Assembly (NCBI RefSeq): GCF_040712315.1
Contig: NC_134019.1
Span: 37,105,873 to 37,169,872 of the forward strand
From: Castanea sativa
Taxonomy: Eukaryota > Streptophyta > Magnoliopsida > Fagales > Fagaceae
DNA: 64,000 nt
Reading direction: 5' to 3'
This document shows positions 1-12,201 of this stretch, piece after piece (position 1 is the first letter of the stretch; the number at the start of each line of letters is the position of its first letter). The notes under the pieces were generated by a model. It was given only the letters and a program-made list of their open reading frames with translations. It had not been told where the DNA came from and made no database searches. The position numbers and the translations under genes are program-made.

Positions 1-828
1 TACATCAGACCTCCTGGAAACACCTGCTCATTCAATGAACTTGTGTCTTTGTGGGAGAAGAAGATTGGCAAAACCCTCAAGAGAATCTATCTTCCAGAGG
101 AACAACTTCTAAAGAACATTAAAGGTTAGTGAGAAATATCTCTTCATAAATTTTAGGATTTATAAGGGGAAAAGAAAAGAATCTGTGGTTCGTTTTGAAA
201 AGAAAGATTTAAAAATGAGGATCTGGATTTCAAATTTTAGTTTAAATGACTTGAATAGGGTATGAAATAGCAAATTATTTTCTATTGATGAAAACTTATG
301 AATGGAATTCAGCTTCAGTGATTTGAAATCCATAATATCGCAAGTGTTTTTGATTGAGCAAAATCTCCAAAACCTAAATCATCATCTGTTCTTTAATTTA
401 TATCAAGCAATTTAGACAAAAAATTGTTCTTCAAATCGTCAAATCTAAAGGTTATCCTAATGATTTTGGGAATGAATACGAGACGTGTAATTTAGTTCTT
501 GGAGTTTCAAAATTACCAATAAGTTTCTTTGATGTTCAGCAACATTAATTCTCAGTTGAATTGCTTGAACTTGGAAGTGATTGAAGTATATTTAATTGAC
601 TAAATGATGGCAAGAGTGCAAGTGTTTTAACATTGGTTTGTTTCTTTTGTTATTCTTACAGAAACCTCACCTCCAATTAATTTGTACTTAGCACTTTATC
701 ACACTGTCTTCGTGAAGGGAGATCAAACCAACTTTGAAATTGAGCCATCATTTGGAGTGGAAGCCACACAGCTATATCCTGATGTAAAATACACTCCAGT
801 GGATGAGTTCCTCAATCATTTTGTCTAA
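1..828 (+). CDS. PCBER / isoflavone-reductase-like gene, unit A, last two exons only
   Basis: This is the 3' end of a gene whose start lies left of the window. Exon 1-124 enters in frame with YIRPPGN and ends ...LLKNIK before GT at 125. The last exon runs 662-828 after a TTACAG acceptor and ends in NHFV-TAA. The residues FVKGDQTNFEIEPSFGVEA and LYPDVKYT are typical of the C-terminus of phenylcoumaran benzylic ether reductases, NADPH-dependent NmrA/SDR-type enzymes that act on lignan-type phenylpropanoids in the cytosol. The NADPH-binding end is not in view. It is nearly the same as the complete gene at 30724-34916, and this part has no breaks. The exact substrate cannot be read from the sequence. 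Confidence 0.85.
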
Positions 829-3064
829 GAGCCAAACTTTGCTATTGTTAATCTTCTAAATCGAGTTTCACCATCTTATTGGATAATTAAGTAGGTTGTC
901 TGGCTGGGAGAGATGTAGAAGATAGTTGATGCTGTCTCAGGTTGTGTGATTGAAAGTGGGTGCTTGCCTCTTTGAGTGCCTACTTTGGTTGATTCTGTAG
1001 AAGTGTTGGGTTGGGTTTGTATGTTGAAATAATCCGAATGGAAGTCAATGAATATTGCCTTGTTTTTCTTCTTTGGATCCTGGTTTCCATGTTGCTTGGC
1101 GGCTTGGCACATGTTTGTGCCAGTCTTGAGCTGCCATAAGTCCATAACACAGGAATTTGACTTTATGCATTTAATAAGTACAGGGCCTAAAATTGGCTTG
1201 AAATGTTAGCCTTAGATTGATCAGACTCTCATGGATAACAGCAACTGAAGGCATGCTGTTGAGAAAGTTATAGATTAGACCAAGTTATCAGGCCAATTTT
1301 GAGATGACTAAAAACAGCCATCATTTATGCCTTGTTTAATTAAGACAATAAGATGATTTGGAAACTGGTAAAAAATTTATCAAAATCTGTGAAACCACCA
1401 GAGTAACCTTTCAGGTGAATTAGCAATATTTCACCACTGTTCTGGAAGTATCAAGGTGCTGTTCTAAAAAATTGTACATAGTTGGAAAAGTTAAAAAATG
1501 GTTTTTCTTCATCAATAGCCTCGTAGTTCTGGCATTGGCATTCTCTCATTAAAGAAGAGGTTTAGGATTTGACCAGTACAGGATTTTTAGAATTGAGAGA
1601 TGAAATCATAAAATAAAAAATCAGTTAGGCTATCTACCTTTAAATTTAATGGTAAAGGCGACTGTAAAGCACAAGATGATGCTATTAGAGCAAAATATAG
1701 TTTGTCATTCTGCAAATGTCTCTGCAATACAAACTAGAACAAGTCAAACAAAAATCAAGTACGTTGCTATAGGAGTTCCAGCAATAAACATTGTGACCCT
1801 GAGGCTTATGCCCAACAGCTGGTTGCTAGTATATAAGAATATTGTTAACCAGTTATATGGCCAGTTCCAAACAGTGAAAACTAGCAACCACAAATGAAGA
1901 TACAAATTGAAAAAAGTTGACAACATAAATTCAAGGAAATTATAGAAATATACAAACAAAAAGTCTCAATACATGTTTTAAAGATGCTAATATTTTCTCT
2001 AAAAAAAATGCTAATAGTATGCATAACCAAAACAAATATGGAATGAAAATAAGAAGAGAACGAGGGGCATATACATATCCCAACTGCACTAGAAGATGTA
2101 TTAGAAATGCTTTGCGTAATCAACAAATTGCACTGATATATTTATGATCTTTAGATTTGTGACCATCCTCACTGGCTCATTACGCATTTGATCTGAATAT
2201 AACAGATTTCCAAATTTTGCACCAACTTACTGCTACCCCTACCACCTCAACAAATACCTTCACTTCTTATTCTTTCTTTTTTGTCAGTATGACTGTATTA
2301 TATCTGCATTATTACATTTGTCTCGTGAATGTACTGTTTCTTTACTACTCAACCTTTTGTAGCATAAAACATGCTATGCCTTGACATTGTTGTATGCCAT
2401 ATTCACTTGACTAGAAATTTAGCACGACCAGTTTATCAATTACACTTATAAACACAAATTGATATTTGGTTGTCTGCATTTTATATTGTCTTTAGGGTAA
2501 ATTACTATTTTGGTCCTTAACATTTATATTAATTGCCAATTTTGTTCCTAACATTTCAAATGTGTCAGATGTGGAACTACTATGTCCTGCAAAGACTCAC
2601 TGGATCTCGCCAAAAGTGGTCGAGATCTTACTGGAACAGCAGCATACAGTGGAGAACGACAAAGATCGGAGAAGGTAGAAGTGATTTGTTAGTCGGATTA
2701 GGCTCGACAGCATGCATTAGAACCACATCGTGTTGATCTGAGGTGGCAATTAATGGCCACCTCAACAATTGAGATTATCGAAAGGGAACAAATTCAAACT
2801 ATAACTAACATTATAGGATCAAGTCAAAATTTTGAAACTTTAGGCAGCAAAAAAAAAAAAAAAAAAAAAAATTACCACAAATTTTAAGGTTGTAATTTAC
2901 AATTTTATAAAATTTAACATGAAATTTAGTATTCATATTAAGGGGGAAAAAAGCAATCAAACGTTGGAAATTTAAAATATAAAATTTAAAATAAAAAAAG
3001 TTATACTATAGTGTAACATTGTAAAGAATTGTACAAACACTAACTAGATTCTAATTGTTATAGA
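829..3064. other. PCBER 3' flank of unit A, no supported gene
   Basis: AT-rich sequence that matches 34917-37200 almost base for base, so it belongs to the duplicated unit. An 82-codon + strand frame at 1649-1897 is also open in the other copy (35739-35987). It has no recognisable domain and no promoter or codon signal, so I do not call it a gene. A run of about 25 A lies near 2850. Confidence 0.6.
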
Positions 3065-3706
3065 TAGGGGTGTTCATCAAACCGCATAAACCGTACAAAC
3101 CGCAAAAATTGTACCAAAATCACCCGTAAAATGGCATAATTGCACCGCACTGCAAGTAATAGTGCACTGCACCATACCGCATGGTGCAGTGCAATTTGCG
3201 GTTTTACAATAAGAAAACTGCACAAACCGCACCGCACCACATCCTCTCTATATATTAATATATTTAATTATTTTTAGTATTATATATTATTAATAGTTTA
3301 ATAACCCTAGTTTTCAAAAAAAAAAAAAGGTTTGATAACTCTAGCAAGTGTTGATTAGGAAAGCTAGTCCAAAATAAAGAAAAACTAGCTCAATAGTTTA
3401 AAACTTGGACCAAAACAAAGGGAAAAATTAGTTTTGGGTTGGGTAAAAAAAGCCCAAAATTTAAAAAATATACCAACTTCAAATTTTTCAAACCGCATTT
3501 TACACACTGCACTCCATATGTGACCGCAAAAATGAGGTGCGGTGTGGTTATGGTTTTGGCAAAACTTTAAACCGTATCGCATCATACCGCATCGCACATG
3601 TGACCGCAAAAATAAGGTGCGGTGCAGTTTTGGTTTTAGCTACACCGCACCGCATAGTGCAGTGCTAAAAATGATCCAAAACCGCACCGCACCGCGAACA
3701 CCCCTA
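3065..3706. mobile_element. Non-autonomous hAT-type element (MITE), unit A only
   Basis: The element begins TAGGGGTGTTC and ends GAACACCCCTA, giving perfect 11-bp terminal inverted repeats. It is flanked by the 8-bp direct repeat gttataga (3057-3064 and 3707-3714), the size made by hAT transposases. The same place in unit B (about 37198) has one copy of the flank and no insert, so the element arrived after the units duplicated. The inside is rich in the short motif accgcaccgc and codes for nothing recognisable. Confidence 0.9.
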
Positions 3707-3714
3707 GTTATAGA

Positions 3715-5054
3715 CATTGTTGATCTCATCTATATAATATCTAAAGTTGAGTTGTATAATTTATTGTTAATATGTTTTTGTTAGAGTCACATTAGCATAG
3801 CATCTTGGTCTATTTCAGTTTACTTAAGTCCATTTCAGTCCATTTGATCCACTTCGGCGATGCTTTGGAAATGGAGGTCTGTGTAGAAAGACGAGTCACT
3901 TCATTGACAGTTATATCACATTCTCAACTTAATGTTGGTAAATTCTTGATAAAATTACATTTTTCTTATGTAATTAAAGTCTTTTATATATATATATATA
4001 TATTTTTTTTTTTCTAATATAAGTGATGAACTTACTTATATTTGCCTCTCTTTAGGTTATTTAAGATGTATAGAGAATGAACCATTTAATTTGCAAGGAG
4101 TACTAGAAACAAATTCTAATCACACATTACATTATTTACAAAATATCTTACCTTATTTAATAATTGAATATATAATGTAATATGTTTCCTTGAATTTTTT
4201 ATTTTAAAATTTAAAACACTTTCAAATAATAAAGATAGATAGCTTCATTTAGAAAATCTAATATATTGTATAAAGTATATTTTATTAGAAAATGATTACA
4301 TCATTTTCAAAAAAGTTTTGGACTAATACTTATAAGTCTTATTTATTATTTTCATTTTTACTTAACCGAAAAACAAATTATCAAATTTTTCCACGCATCA
4401 CATGGATTTTGTGACTAGTCCATATTAATTAACTAGCTAAAGGGTTAAATCACGTCCATATTAATTAACTAGCTAAAGGATTAAATCACATAACTGAAAC
4501 TATTTCCGAAATATTAATAGTTATATTATTTTTAATAATTTGAATAACTATATTATGTTTAATAATATACTCTCCCTTATATTTTCCCCCTCTCCTCAAT
4601 GACATGACATGAATACAATTTGAAATTAATTCCCTAAATATTAATAACATCATATAGCATAGAGTGACCATTAAAAAAATCGCATAAAATAATTTAAGAA
4701 AAATTATAGCGTGCATGCGCATCATGGATCATGCAATTCATCACCTAGTAAGATATCCATGCAATTCATCACCTAGTAAGATGAAATATATTAGGATATA
4801 CGTGCTATTACTTCACTGTGAACTCCATAAAATTCTTTCTAATACATATGTTTGTAGCAAATAACAGGATGTATACAAAGAATATAACAACAACAGAAAG
4901 TGGAAAGAATGGCTGATAGCCGTGTTTGTTTCCATTTCTTATTTGATTAATGTTAATTTTAAACGGGTTTTATTTCATCTGTTTGTACACCATGAGCGAC
5001 GAACCATGACTTCAAGGTGACTTCGGAAACCCCTTTGGTTGATTTGAAGAGGGG
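3715..5054. other. AT-rich flank between hAT element and peptide gene, unit A
   Basis: No gene seen. The stretch is shared with 37199-38566 in unit B. It contains a short (TA)n run near 3987-4003 and a duplicated phrase at 4425-4485 (attaattaactagctaaag). It serves as the 3' flank of the peptide gene on the - strand. Confidence 0.5.
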
Positions 5055-6925
5055 TTAATTAGGCGAAGTGATGTGGGTGGGTGGATTAGGTTTAGATGGA
5101 TTAACAGGACCCTTTGCCAATGAGCTTTTGAAAAGAGCCATATTGTGGCCTCCAAAGGCCTTTTGGTTAATTGTTGAAGATGGAATGTGGGTGTCTAAAT
5201 TTGGTGCAAATGGTGAGGTTGGACCCCTCGGTAATGAGTCTTGTAATAAAACCATGCTATCATGACTCACAAAGGCCTTTTGGCCAAATGTTGAAGGTGG
5301 AATGTGGGTGTTTGGATTTGGGGCAAATGGTGGGGTTGGACCTTTCTGCAATGAGCCTTGTAATGAAACCATGGTAGCATGACTCACAAAGGCCTTTTGG
5401 CCAATTGTTGAAGGTGGAGTGTGGGTACCTGGATTTGGTGCAGATGGTGGGGTTGGGCCTCTTTGTAATGAGCCTTGTAATGAAACCATGTTGTCATGAC
5501 TCACAAAAGCCTTTCAGCCAATTGTTGAAGTTGAAATGTGGGTGCCTGGATTTGGTGCAGATGGTAGGGTTGGACCCCTCTATAATGAGCCTTGTAATAA
5601 AACCATGCTCTCATGACTAACAAAGGCCTTTTGGCCAATTGTTGAAAGTGGAATGTAGGTGCCTGGATTTGGTGCAAGTGGTGGGGTTGGACCCCTTTGT
5701 AATGAGCCTTGTAATGAAACCATGGTGGTATGAACCATAAAGGCCTTTTTGCCAATTGTTGAGGGTGGAGTGTGGGCACCTAGATTTGGTGCAGATGGTG
5801 GGGTTGAGCCTCTTTGTGATGAGCCTTGTATTGAAACCATGTTGTCATGACTCACAAAGGCCTTTGGCCAATTGTTGAAGTTGAAATGTGGGTGCTTGGA
5901 TTTGGTGCAGATGGTAGGGTTGGACCCTTCTGTAATGAGCCTTGTAATGAAACCATGTTGTCATGACTAACAAAGGCCTTTTGGCCAATTGTTGAAGGTG
6001 GAATGTGGGTGCCTGGATTTGGTGCAGGTGGTGGGGTTGGACCCCTCAGTAATGAGCCTTGTAATGAAACCATGGTGGCATGACTCACAAAGGCCTTCTC
6101 GCTAATTGTTGAAAGTGGAGTGTGGGTACCTGGATTTGGCGCAGATGGTGGGGTTGGGCCTCTTTGTAATGAGCCTTGTAATGAAACCATGTTGTCATGA
6201 CTCACAAAGGCTTTTTGGCCAATTGTTGAAGTTGGAATGTGGGTGTCTGGATTTGGTGTAGATAGAGGGGTTTGACCCTTTTGTAATGAGCCTTGTAATG
6301 AAACCATGCTGTCATGACTCATAAAGGCCTTTTGGCCAAATGTTGAAGGTGGAATGTGGGTGTTTGGATTTGGGGCAAATGGTGGGGTAGGACCTTTCTG
6401 CAATGAGCCTTGTAATGAAACCATGGTAGCATGACTCACAAAGGCCTTTTCGCCAATTGTTGAAGATAGAGTGTGTGTGCTTGGATTTGGTGCAGATGGT
6501 GAGGTTGGACCCCTTTGTAATGAGCCTTATAATGCAACCATGTTGTCATGACTCACAAAGGCCTTTTGGCCAATTGTTGAAGGTGGAATGTGGGTTCTTG
6601 GATTTGTTGCAGATGGTGGGGTTGGACCCTTTTGTAATGAGCCTTCTAATGAAACCATGTTGTCATGACACACAAATGCCTTCTGGCCAATTATTGAAGT
6701 AGGAATGTGGATATTTAGATTTGGTGTAGATGGTGTGATTGAACCCTTTGCTAGTGAGCCTTGTAAAGAAGCAACATTGTAACCCATTGAAGCCCTTTGG
6801 TTGATTGAATATTTGTTCATCAATTCTTGTTCTCCTCCATGCAAGATTCTACCCGCCTCATTTGCATGCATGCTCATAAGAAAAAGCAATGTCATGACTA
6901 CGGGAAACACCTTTAGATACCCCAT
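5055..6925 (-). pseudogene. Repeat-peptide precursor, unit A (broken copy)
   Basis: Paralogue of the intact gene at 38567-40531. It starts at ATG 6923-6925 with the same signal peptide (MGYLKVFPVV...) and encodes 15 units of about 39 residues with cores such as RGPTPPSAPNPGTH. Reading downstream, the frame is broken by a TAA at about 6525 in unit 3 (CAA to TAA), a 1-bp deletion in a T run near 5866-5871 in unit 8, a TAG near 5580 in unit 11 (CAG to TAG), and a TGA near 5515 at the end of unit 11. The rest is open and ends at TAA 5055-5057 with the same tail as the intact gene (THITSPN versus THIPSPN). From its own ATG it could make only about 132 residues with two full units. It is most likely a pseudogene, though the tidy repeats also make assembly or sequencing error possible. 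Confidence 0.8.
5058..6775 (-). repeat. Coding minisatellite, 117-bp unit, about 14.7 copies
   Basis: Tandem 117-bp units (39 codons) make up most of the broken peptide gene. On the + strand each unit shows the phrases ttgttgaaggtgg, ggatttggtgcagatgg and aatgagccttgtaatg in fixed order. The last unit towards 5055 is shorter and different (ALFKSSLAKGPVNPS). Confidence 0.95.
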
Positions 6926-6997
6926 CTTGTTGTGTAAGCTAAGATAGAAGTTTACAATTTGATGAAGATTGATGAATATGAGGACGAGATGCGTTAC

Positions 6998-7004
6998 ATT
7001 TATA
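6998..7004 (-). promoter_or_regulatory. TATA box of unit A peptide gene
   Basis: TATAAAT on the - strand, about 73 bp upstream of the ATG at 6925. The same box stands at the same distance in the copies of units B and C. Confidence 0.55.
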
Positions 7005-8424
7005 TGCATCAAGTTGTATGACTTGGAATAATGTGAGTTTCTAACCATTTTACTCTTGACTCTCTTTGCTAAGAAATGAAAGTTGAATGGGTCAGAAATT
7101 AAGGAGGAAACTGCTGTTTGCTTTGAATTATGAAGTCTTCAGATTTCCCGTGCATGAAGAAGTCATGCAATGAGAAGTTTTATGGTGATAGCATCAGCCA
7201 GCCTTAGGGGTCTGATCCCTAATTAAGATAGATATTAACATGCTAATCAATAAGTGACTTGTTCGTTTGTGTCATGGAGCAAAAGTTTTGCCCAATGCAA
7301 AGTACATGGCATTCTCACCCGTATGGCTAGCTTTTGCTTTAATTTGTATCAACCAGTTCATCAATATATCTTCAAAGATCTAGTAAGGTTGATATGATAC
7401 TCTCTAAGAGAATCTTTTAGAGAATTTTTAAGGTTCAAAATAATTTTCCGATCTTAATTTTGTGTATAATATACAACATCAACTCAAGACTCAATTTTCA
7501 AAATTAATTTTGTGTAACCTCTCTCTCAAAAATAAAATAAAATCGTGTATTCTGTAATCTGTATAGGCCTTACATTAATTTGTTTAGTTGTAATTAATAG
7601 TTACCATATAAATTAAAATCCTTGATTATCTTAAGCTTTTGACTCAAATGCTAAAATGATAGAGAGGTGGATTGGAATTCAAGAGACAATATAAGAGGAT
7701 CTTAGGTGATATACGGCCCAAGCTTTCCAGAGTATTCATTCTCTATACTTTGTAACCATCTGATCAATAGAATAATTAAGGTACCACAGCCCTTAAACTT
7801 TTGAGATAGAGAGATTTCAAACTACATTAATATAACTCTTTTTGTTAAATCATTTAATAACTTTTTATTATATTAATATTTCAAAAATTCCATAGTTACA
7901 CTTGTTATAATTTTTTATTCTCTTTATTCTTAATATTTCCGTCAAACTTCAAGTCAATCCCAATCAAGTTACACCTGTTAAAATTCTCTGTCAACCTTTT
8001 AATTGGATTAATATTTGTATATACTTTGCTTCTGAAACTACAATGACAACTACTTCTAACTAGCTACTTTGCTTTCTCTTCAGCCGTTTGAATATGGATT
8101 GAATGACAGAAAATGAAAAGATTTTGTTAGACCATGCCTGACTGAGCCCTGGAACCATTTGCTTTCTCTTCGGGTTCTTTGAATGGAGAAAACTCGGTTT
8201 TGAAGCAAATAGTTTTCCCTTTTTTAAGTTTTGGTACGTGGAAACACGCTTACTTTACTTGGGACTTGAATGTCTGCAGCTTAAATATTAGGTTCTGGCT
8301 TTAGTTTTTTGCAAACCTTTTACAAGTCATAAATACTTTGAATAGGAATTCAGAAGTCTGGAAACTGAAGTCTCATTCTTGTTCTTATACATATTTTGAT
8401 GCGGTGGGGAAAAAAAATCTGCAG
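7005..8424. other. Upstream region of peptide gene and decayed PCBER sequence, unit A
   Basis: No supported gene. It matches 40611-42025 in unit B. The right part runs into an intron-like stretch leading to a relic PCBER exon (next entry). Confidence 0.5.
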
Positions 8425-8594
8425 CAATTTTTAACAGAGAAGAGGACATTGGCACCTATACCATCAGAGCCCTGAACATAATTGGAAGTCTCATTCTTAC
8501 TTATACAATGATCTTGTGTCTTTGCAAGATTGGTAAAACACTCAAGAGAATTAATCTATCTTTCCAGAGGAGCAACTTCTAAAGAACGTTAAAG
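8425..8594 (+). pseudogene. Relic PCBER exon 4, unit A
   Basis: After a CTGCAG acceptor the sequence caatttttaacagagaagagg matches the start of exon 4 of PCBER genes (AIFNREED-type). The end (EEQLLKNVK, then GT at 8595) matches the exon end, but the middle, including the DDPRTLNKTLYIRPP stretch, is deleted and the frame is lost. The matching relic at 42026-42202 shows that it decayed before the units duplicated. It preserves the ancestral start of exon 4, which the complete gene in unit B has lost. Confidence 0.75.
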
Positions 8595-9736
8595 GTTAGT
8601 GAGAAATTTCTCCTTGTAAGTTTTAGAATTTTTTAAGGTTGTCGAAAAGAAAAGAATCTATGGTTTGTTTAAATGACTTGAATAGAGTATGAAATTATTT
8701 TCTATTGGTTGATGAAAAATTATGTGTGGACATGAATAGAGTATATGATACTAGTTGCCGACTGATCACGTGATGCATGAGAATATGTAGTTATATTGAG
8801 ATGTGGTATAATCTAAATTTTATTGTAGATAATTTGTTCTTTCCAATAATTAAAAATTATGTAAAAGTAATTTCCATTATTCTATTTTTACAAATATATA
8901 TTCTTCTAACTATTGTTGTTATGCTTTATATTTTTCTAATTTCTTTTGGTACAATTAAAAATTTTAAGCTTTATATTTATTATTTAAATTCCTATTAACT
9001 TAAGGAGATTATTATGATAACAAAAAATTATCATATAATTACAATTATTTTTTAGGAAAATATAATTACAATTGATATTACTCAAAGAACTGATAGTACT
9101 CTTAAGGACCGAATTGGATTATAATTACAATTGAGACTATTATTTAAAATCCCATGATCAACTCAAACTTGTTTTTTTTTTTTTTTTTCCATTCTTAAGT
9201 ACCGAATTGGACCGCTGTAGACCAAATGGAAAGAATGGACCAAATTGAACCGGAAAGACCAAATTGGACAGAAGTAGAACCAATGAACCGAATCAGACCA
9301 AAATGGACCTACTTGGACTGAAATAGACTGGTTGGACTGAAGTAGACCAAATGGACCATATAGGACCGAAAAAGCTGAAGTTAACCAAAAGGGCCGTAAT
9401 GGACCAAATTGGATGGAATAGATTGAAGTGGATTGAATGGATCAAAGTGGACTGAAGTTCGCCGAACAAGACCGAATTGACTAAAGTAGACTGAATAGAC
9501 CAAACTGAAACGAATAGGCTAAAGTGAACCAAATGCCAATTTGTAATTAGCTAACATAACTCAAAATAATAATAATAATCATTATAATAAGAAAAGGTGA
9601 TGGAATTGGTTTGTTATTAAAGTAACATCAATCAATTTTGTTATCACATTAATATTTTTAACTAAATTCTTATGCATGTGTTTGTGATTCTATGTGCCGA
9701 AGGTTTTATTCAAGTTAAATGTGATACTATGTAGAA
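8595..9736. other. Relic intron and AT-rich spacer, unit A
   Basis: It begins with sequence matching intron 4 of the PCBER genes (gttagtgagaaatttctcc). The rest is AT-rich and shared with 42203-43288. No gene. Confidence 0.5.
9204..9535. repeat. Degenerate GGACCAAAT-type short tandem array
   Basis: More than 20 variants of tggaccaaat / tggactgaa / agaccgaat follow one another without a strict period. The same array stands at 42770-43075 in unit B. A few reverse-complement versions (agtccatttcagtcc) occur near 3825-3850. Confidence 0.75.
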
Positions 9737-9744
9737 AAAGTTGG

Positions 9745-10327
9745 CAGTGCCAGCTGAATGTTAGAGCAAGAAAGGCGTCGCCTAAGGCCCCAAGTAAAAA
9801 AGAAGGCCCCTAAATTTTAACCAATAGGGTTATTTATAATCAATAAATAAAATAATATTTTTTTGCCAGATAAAAAATAAATAAAAATGAGAGAAAAATG
9901 CAACGTCTACAGTATTTTTCACAACATTTTTTACAACTAATGTTAAGTAGTAGATTGTTATTGATGACAAAAAAATAATTATAGTGATATTTTCAAATAG
10001 AAAACAAAAAGCAATTTAAAACCTAGGATTTGTTGTAAAAAATATTGTGAATGCTGCACTTCTAAAAAAAAGAATAATAATGAGATGAGTTTGCAAACTT
10101 TTACTAGTTCTCATTTAAATCTGCCACTAACACCGCTTTTTTACTTACCACTATCAATCTACCACATCAACAATTATGAAAAATTTTATCTAACTTTTTT
10201 TTCTATAATATTTTTTAAAAAAGAAAAAAAAATTCTACGTAGTTCATATTAATTAGTAGAAATTTTGCATCTAAAATAAGATAATCAATTTTTGCTTTAA
10301 GCTCCCAAATACATCAAGCCGCCCCTG
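9745..10327. mobile_element. Non-autonomous hAT-type element, unit A only
   Basis: Starts CAGTGCCAGC and ends GCCGCCCCTG (reverse complement CAGGGGCGGC), imperfect terminal inverted repeats. It is flanked by the 8-bp direct repeat aaagttgg (9737-9744 and 10328-10335). The empty site aaaagttggt is present in unit B near 43282, which fixes both ends. It has no coding capacity. Confidence 0.88.
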
Positions 10328-10335
10328 AAAGTTGG

Positions 10336-10793
10336 TGTGCCACAAAAAAAATATATCCAGAAACCACTTGCATGTAATATTTAATACCAAAAAAGAAAAA
10401 AGAAAGAGGAAAAAATATTAATTTGTTCAAGTGGCCTTTATATAGTCTTTTAATTTGTTCAAGTGACCACACATTATATTATATATTATTTATTCTACTG
10501 TGTTGTACTTCATTGTATCAGTTCACACAAAATTTATTGTTTCTTTATCTATAAAAAACTAATTGCACTGGATAATGTATTAGAGATGCTTCAGGTAATC
10601 AATAAAAATTGCACTAATATATATGAGCTTTAGATTAGTGACTGGTTCACTATGCATGTGATTTGAATATAGCAGGTTTCCAAAGTTTGCACCAAATTAC
10701 TTCAAACCCTACCAGCTCCACAAATACCTTCACTTCTTATTCTATCTTCATTTTTGTTTCAGTATTATATCTGCATTATTGTCCAAATAACAT
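10336..10793. other. Second PCBER 3'-flank copy, left half
   Basis: The phrase ccagaaaccacttgcatgtaatatttaat continues unit A. From about 10560 the sequence again matches the PCBER 3' flank (compare 2090-2330), so a further flank copy begins here. It is interrupted at 10805 by the LINE and resumes at 29880. No gene. Confidence 0.55.
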
Positions 10794-11000
10794 TTGGCTC
10801 ATGAATTTTTTTTTTTTTTTTTTTTTGTGTGCATAAAAGGGCGATATATTACATAAAAAAAGTCTTACAAACACAAATATAAGAACCGTACTTATATTAC
10901 AAGACAGCACAACCCCATGATCAAACTAACACCGAAGAGAGGCCTAGCTAAAACTAAACAAAACATTACTGGACACTTATTATCTGCAATGACTTCAGGA

Positions 11001-12201
11001 TTAGACAACCCATGGAGTCCCAAAATAAACATTGCCGCAAAAATGTGGGGCAGGTATCATACAAGATTTCCCTTTCGAATTGGGAAGCACCCCCCTTCGC
11101 CAGTAAATCCGCACAGCTATTAGAGAATTCCAATCTCTCAATATGTGCTCAATGCACGCCTCCCATTCCCTGTGGAGGAGCCACTTGCAGTCCAAAAGCA
11201 AGTTAGACAATTCCATAGGATAAACTGTATTAGTAGTTAACCATTTATACGCCAGAAGAGAATCAATTCGAAAACAAAGTTGATGATGACCCTTGGCCCA
11301 TGCTTGAGCCATCACCTCTCTAAGGCCCCACAATTCGGCCATAGTATTATTAGTGACTCCCAGATGTAGGGAGAAACCCCGCAACCAGTCTCCATTAGCT
11401 GAGCGAGCCACACCTCCCGCACTTGATTTTTCCAAGTTACTGATTGAGCTGCCATCTGTATTGATAGCGATGTAAAGGAAAGGAGCGGGGCTCCACCTAA
11501 TATATTTGATGGACAACATAGATGACTGCCTTAAAGGAGCGGATCTAAGAAAGAAGAACTCTATGGCATGAGAGATAGCATTTTGTTTTAACAAATGAGG
11601 AGCAATGAATTTTCCTGAAAATGTCAAAGAATTCCGCCCCAACTAGAGTGTCCATATCGTAAATGCAAAGATAGTGTTCCATGGGACATAGCTAGAAAAA
11701 TAACTAAGTTTGGAATTAAGCCTACCCCAATCATGTAACTCAAGTCTGAAAAAGTCTGGAAGAAGTGAATGCCCCGGGAAGCACAACTAAACTTGACGGG
11801 CAAAACTATAGTCCCGTAGAACATGAATTGGCGTTTCAAGCTCACTACAGCGGGGGCACCTTTGGTCTCTTAGGTCAACATGTGGGAAAATGATTGATTT
11901 GGTGGGAATACGGTGATGCGAACATTTTCATATAAAGAGTTGAATTTTGGGAGGAATTTTAAGTTTCCAAATCCATGACCAAGTTACTAAGGACTGCCCT
12001 ATTATCCTCTGGGGTTAGGAAGAAGGAAGTGATATGCGGATTTGACGGAACAAATACCCCCATGATGGTCCCAAACTTGGTCATCCGTCAGGGTCTTCAA
12101 AGACTAATGGATGGGTAAAGGTTGAGCATAAATAAATTGGGCAATTGTTGAAGGTAATATCATGCTAAGAGGTGCAAAATCCCATTGATGATTTTCATTG
12201 A
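11001..12201 (-). pseudogene. LINE ORF2 C-terminus: zf-RVT and RNase H domains
   Basis: On the - strand, about 11820-11960 encodes a reverse-transcriptase zinc-binding (zf-RVT) segment with RCPRCSELETPIHV. 11001-11642 is open for 213 residues and holds an RVT_3-type RNase H: INTDGS (first Asp), MAELWGLREV (Glu) and FRIDS (Asp) are the expected acidic residues. The upstream part lies beyond the Copia insertion at 29648-29855 and includes the reading that leads into CSVKSAYHF. Frameshifts and stops separate the parts, so it is not functional. Confidence 0.8.

Noticed and set aside
1649..1897. 82-codon frame also open at 35739-35987
   Set aside because: The two units are nearly identical, so shared openness proves little. 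The changes alter residues freely, there is no start context and no known domain, and the opposite strand is equally open.
8777..8998. 73-codon frame, similar at 42406-42603
   Set aside because: Ile/Phe/Tyr-rich text from AT-rich DNA in relic intron sequence; not a membrane protein I can support.
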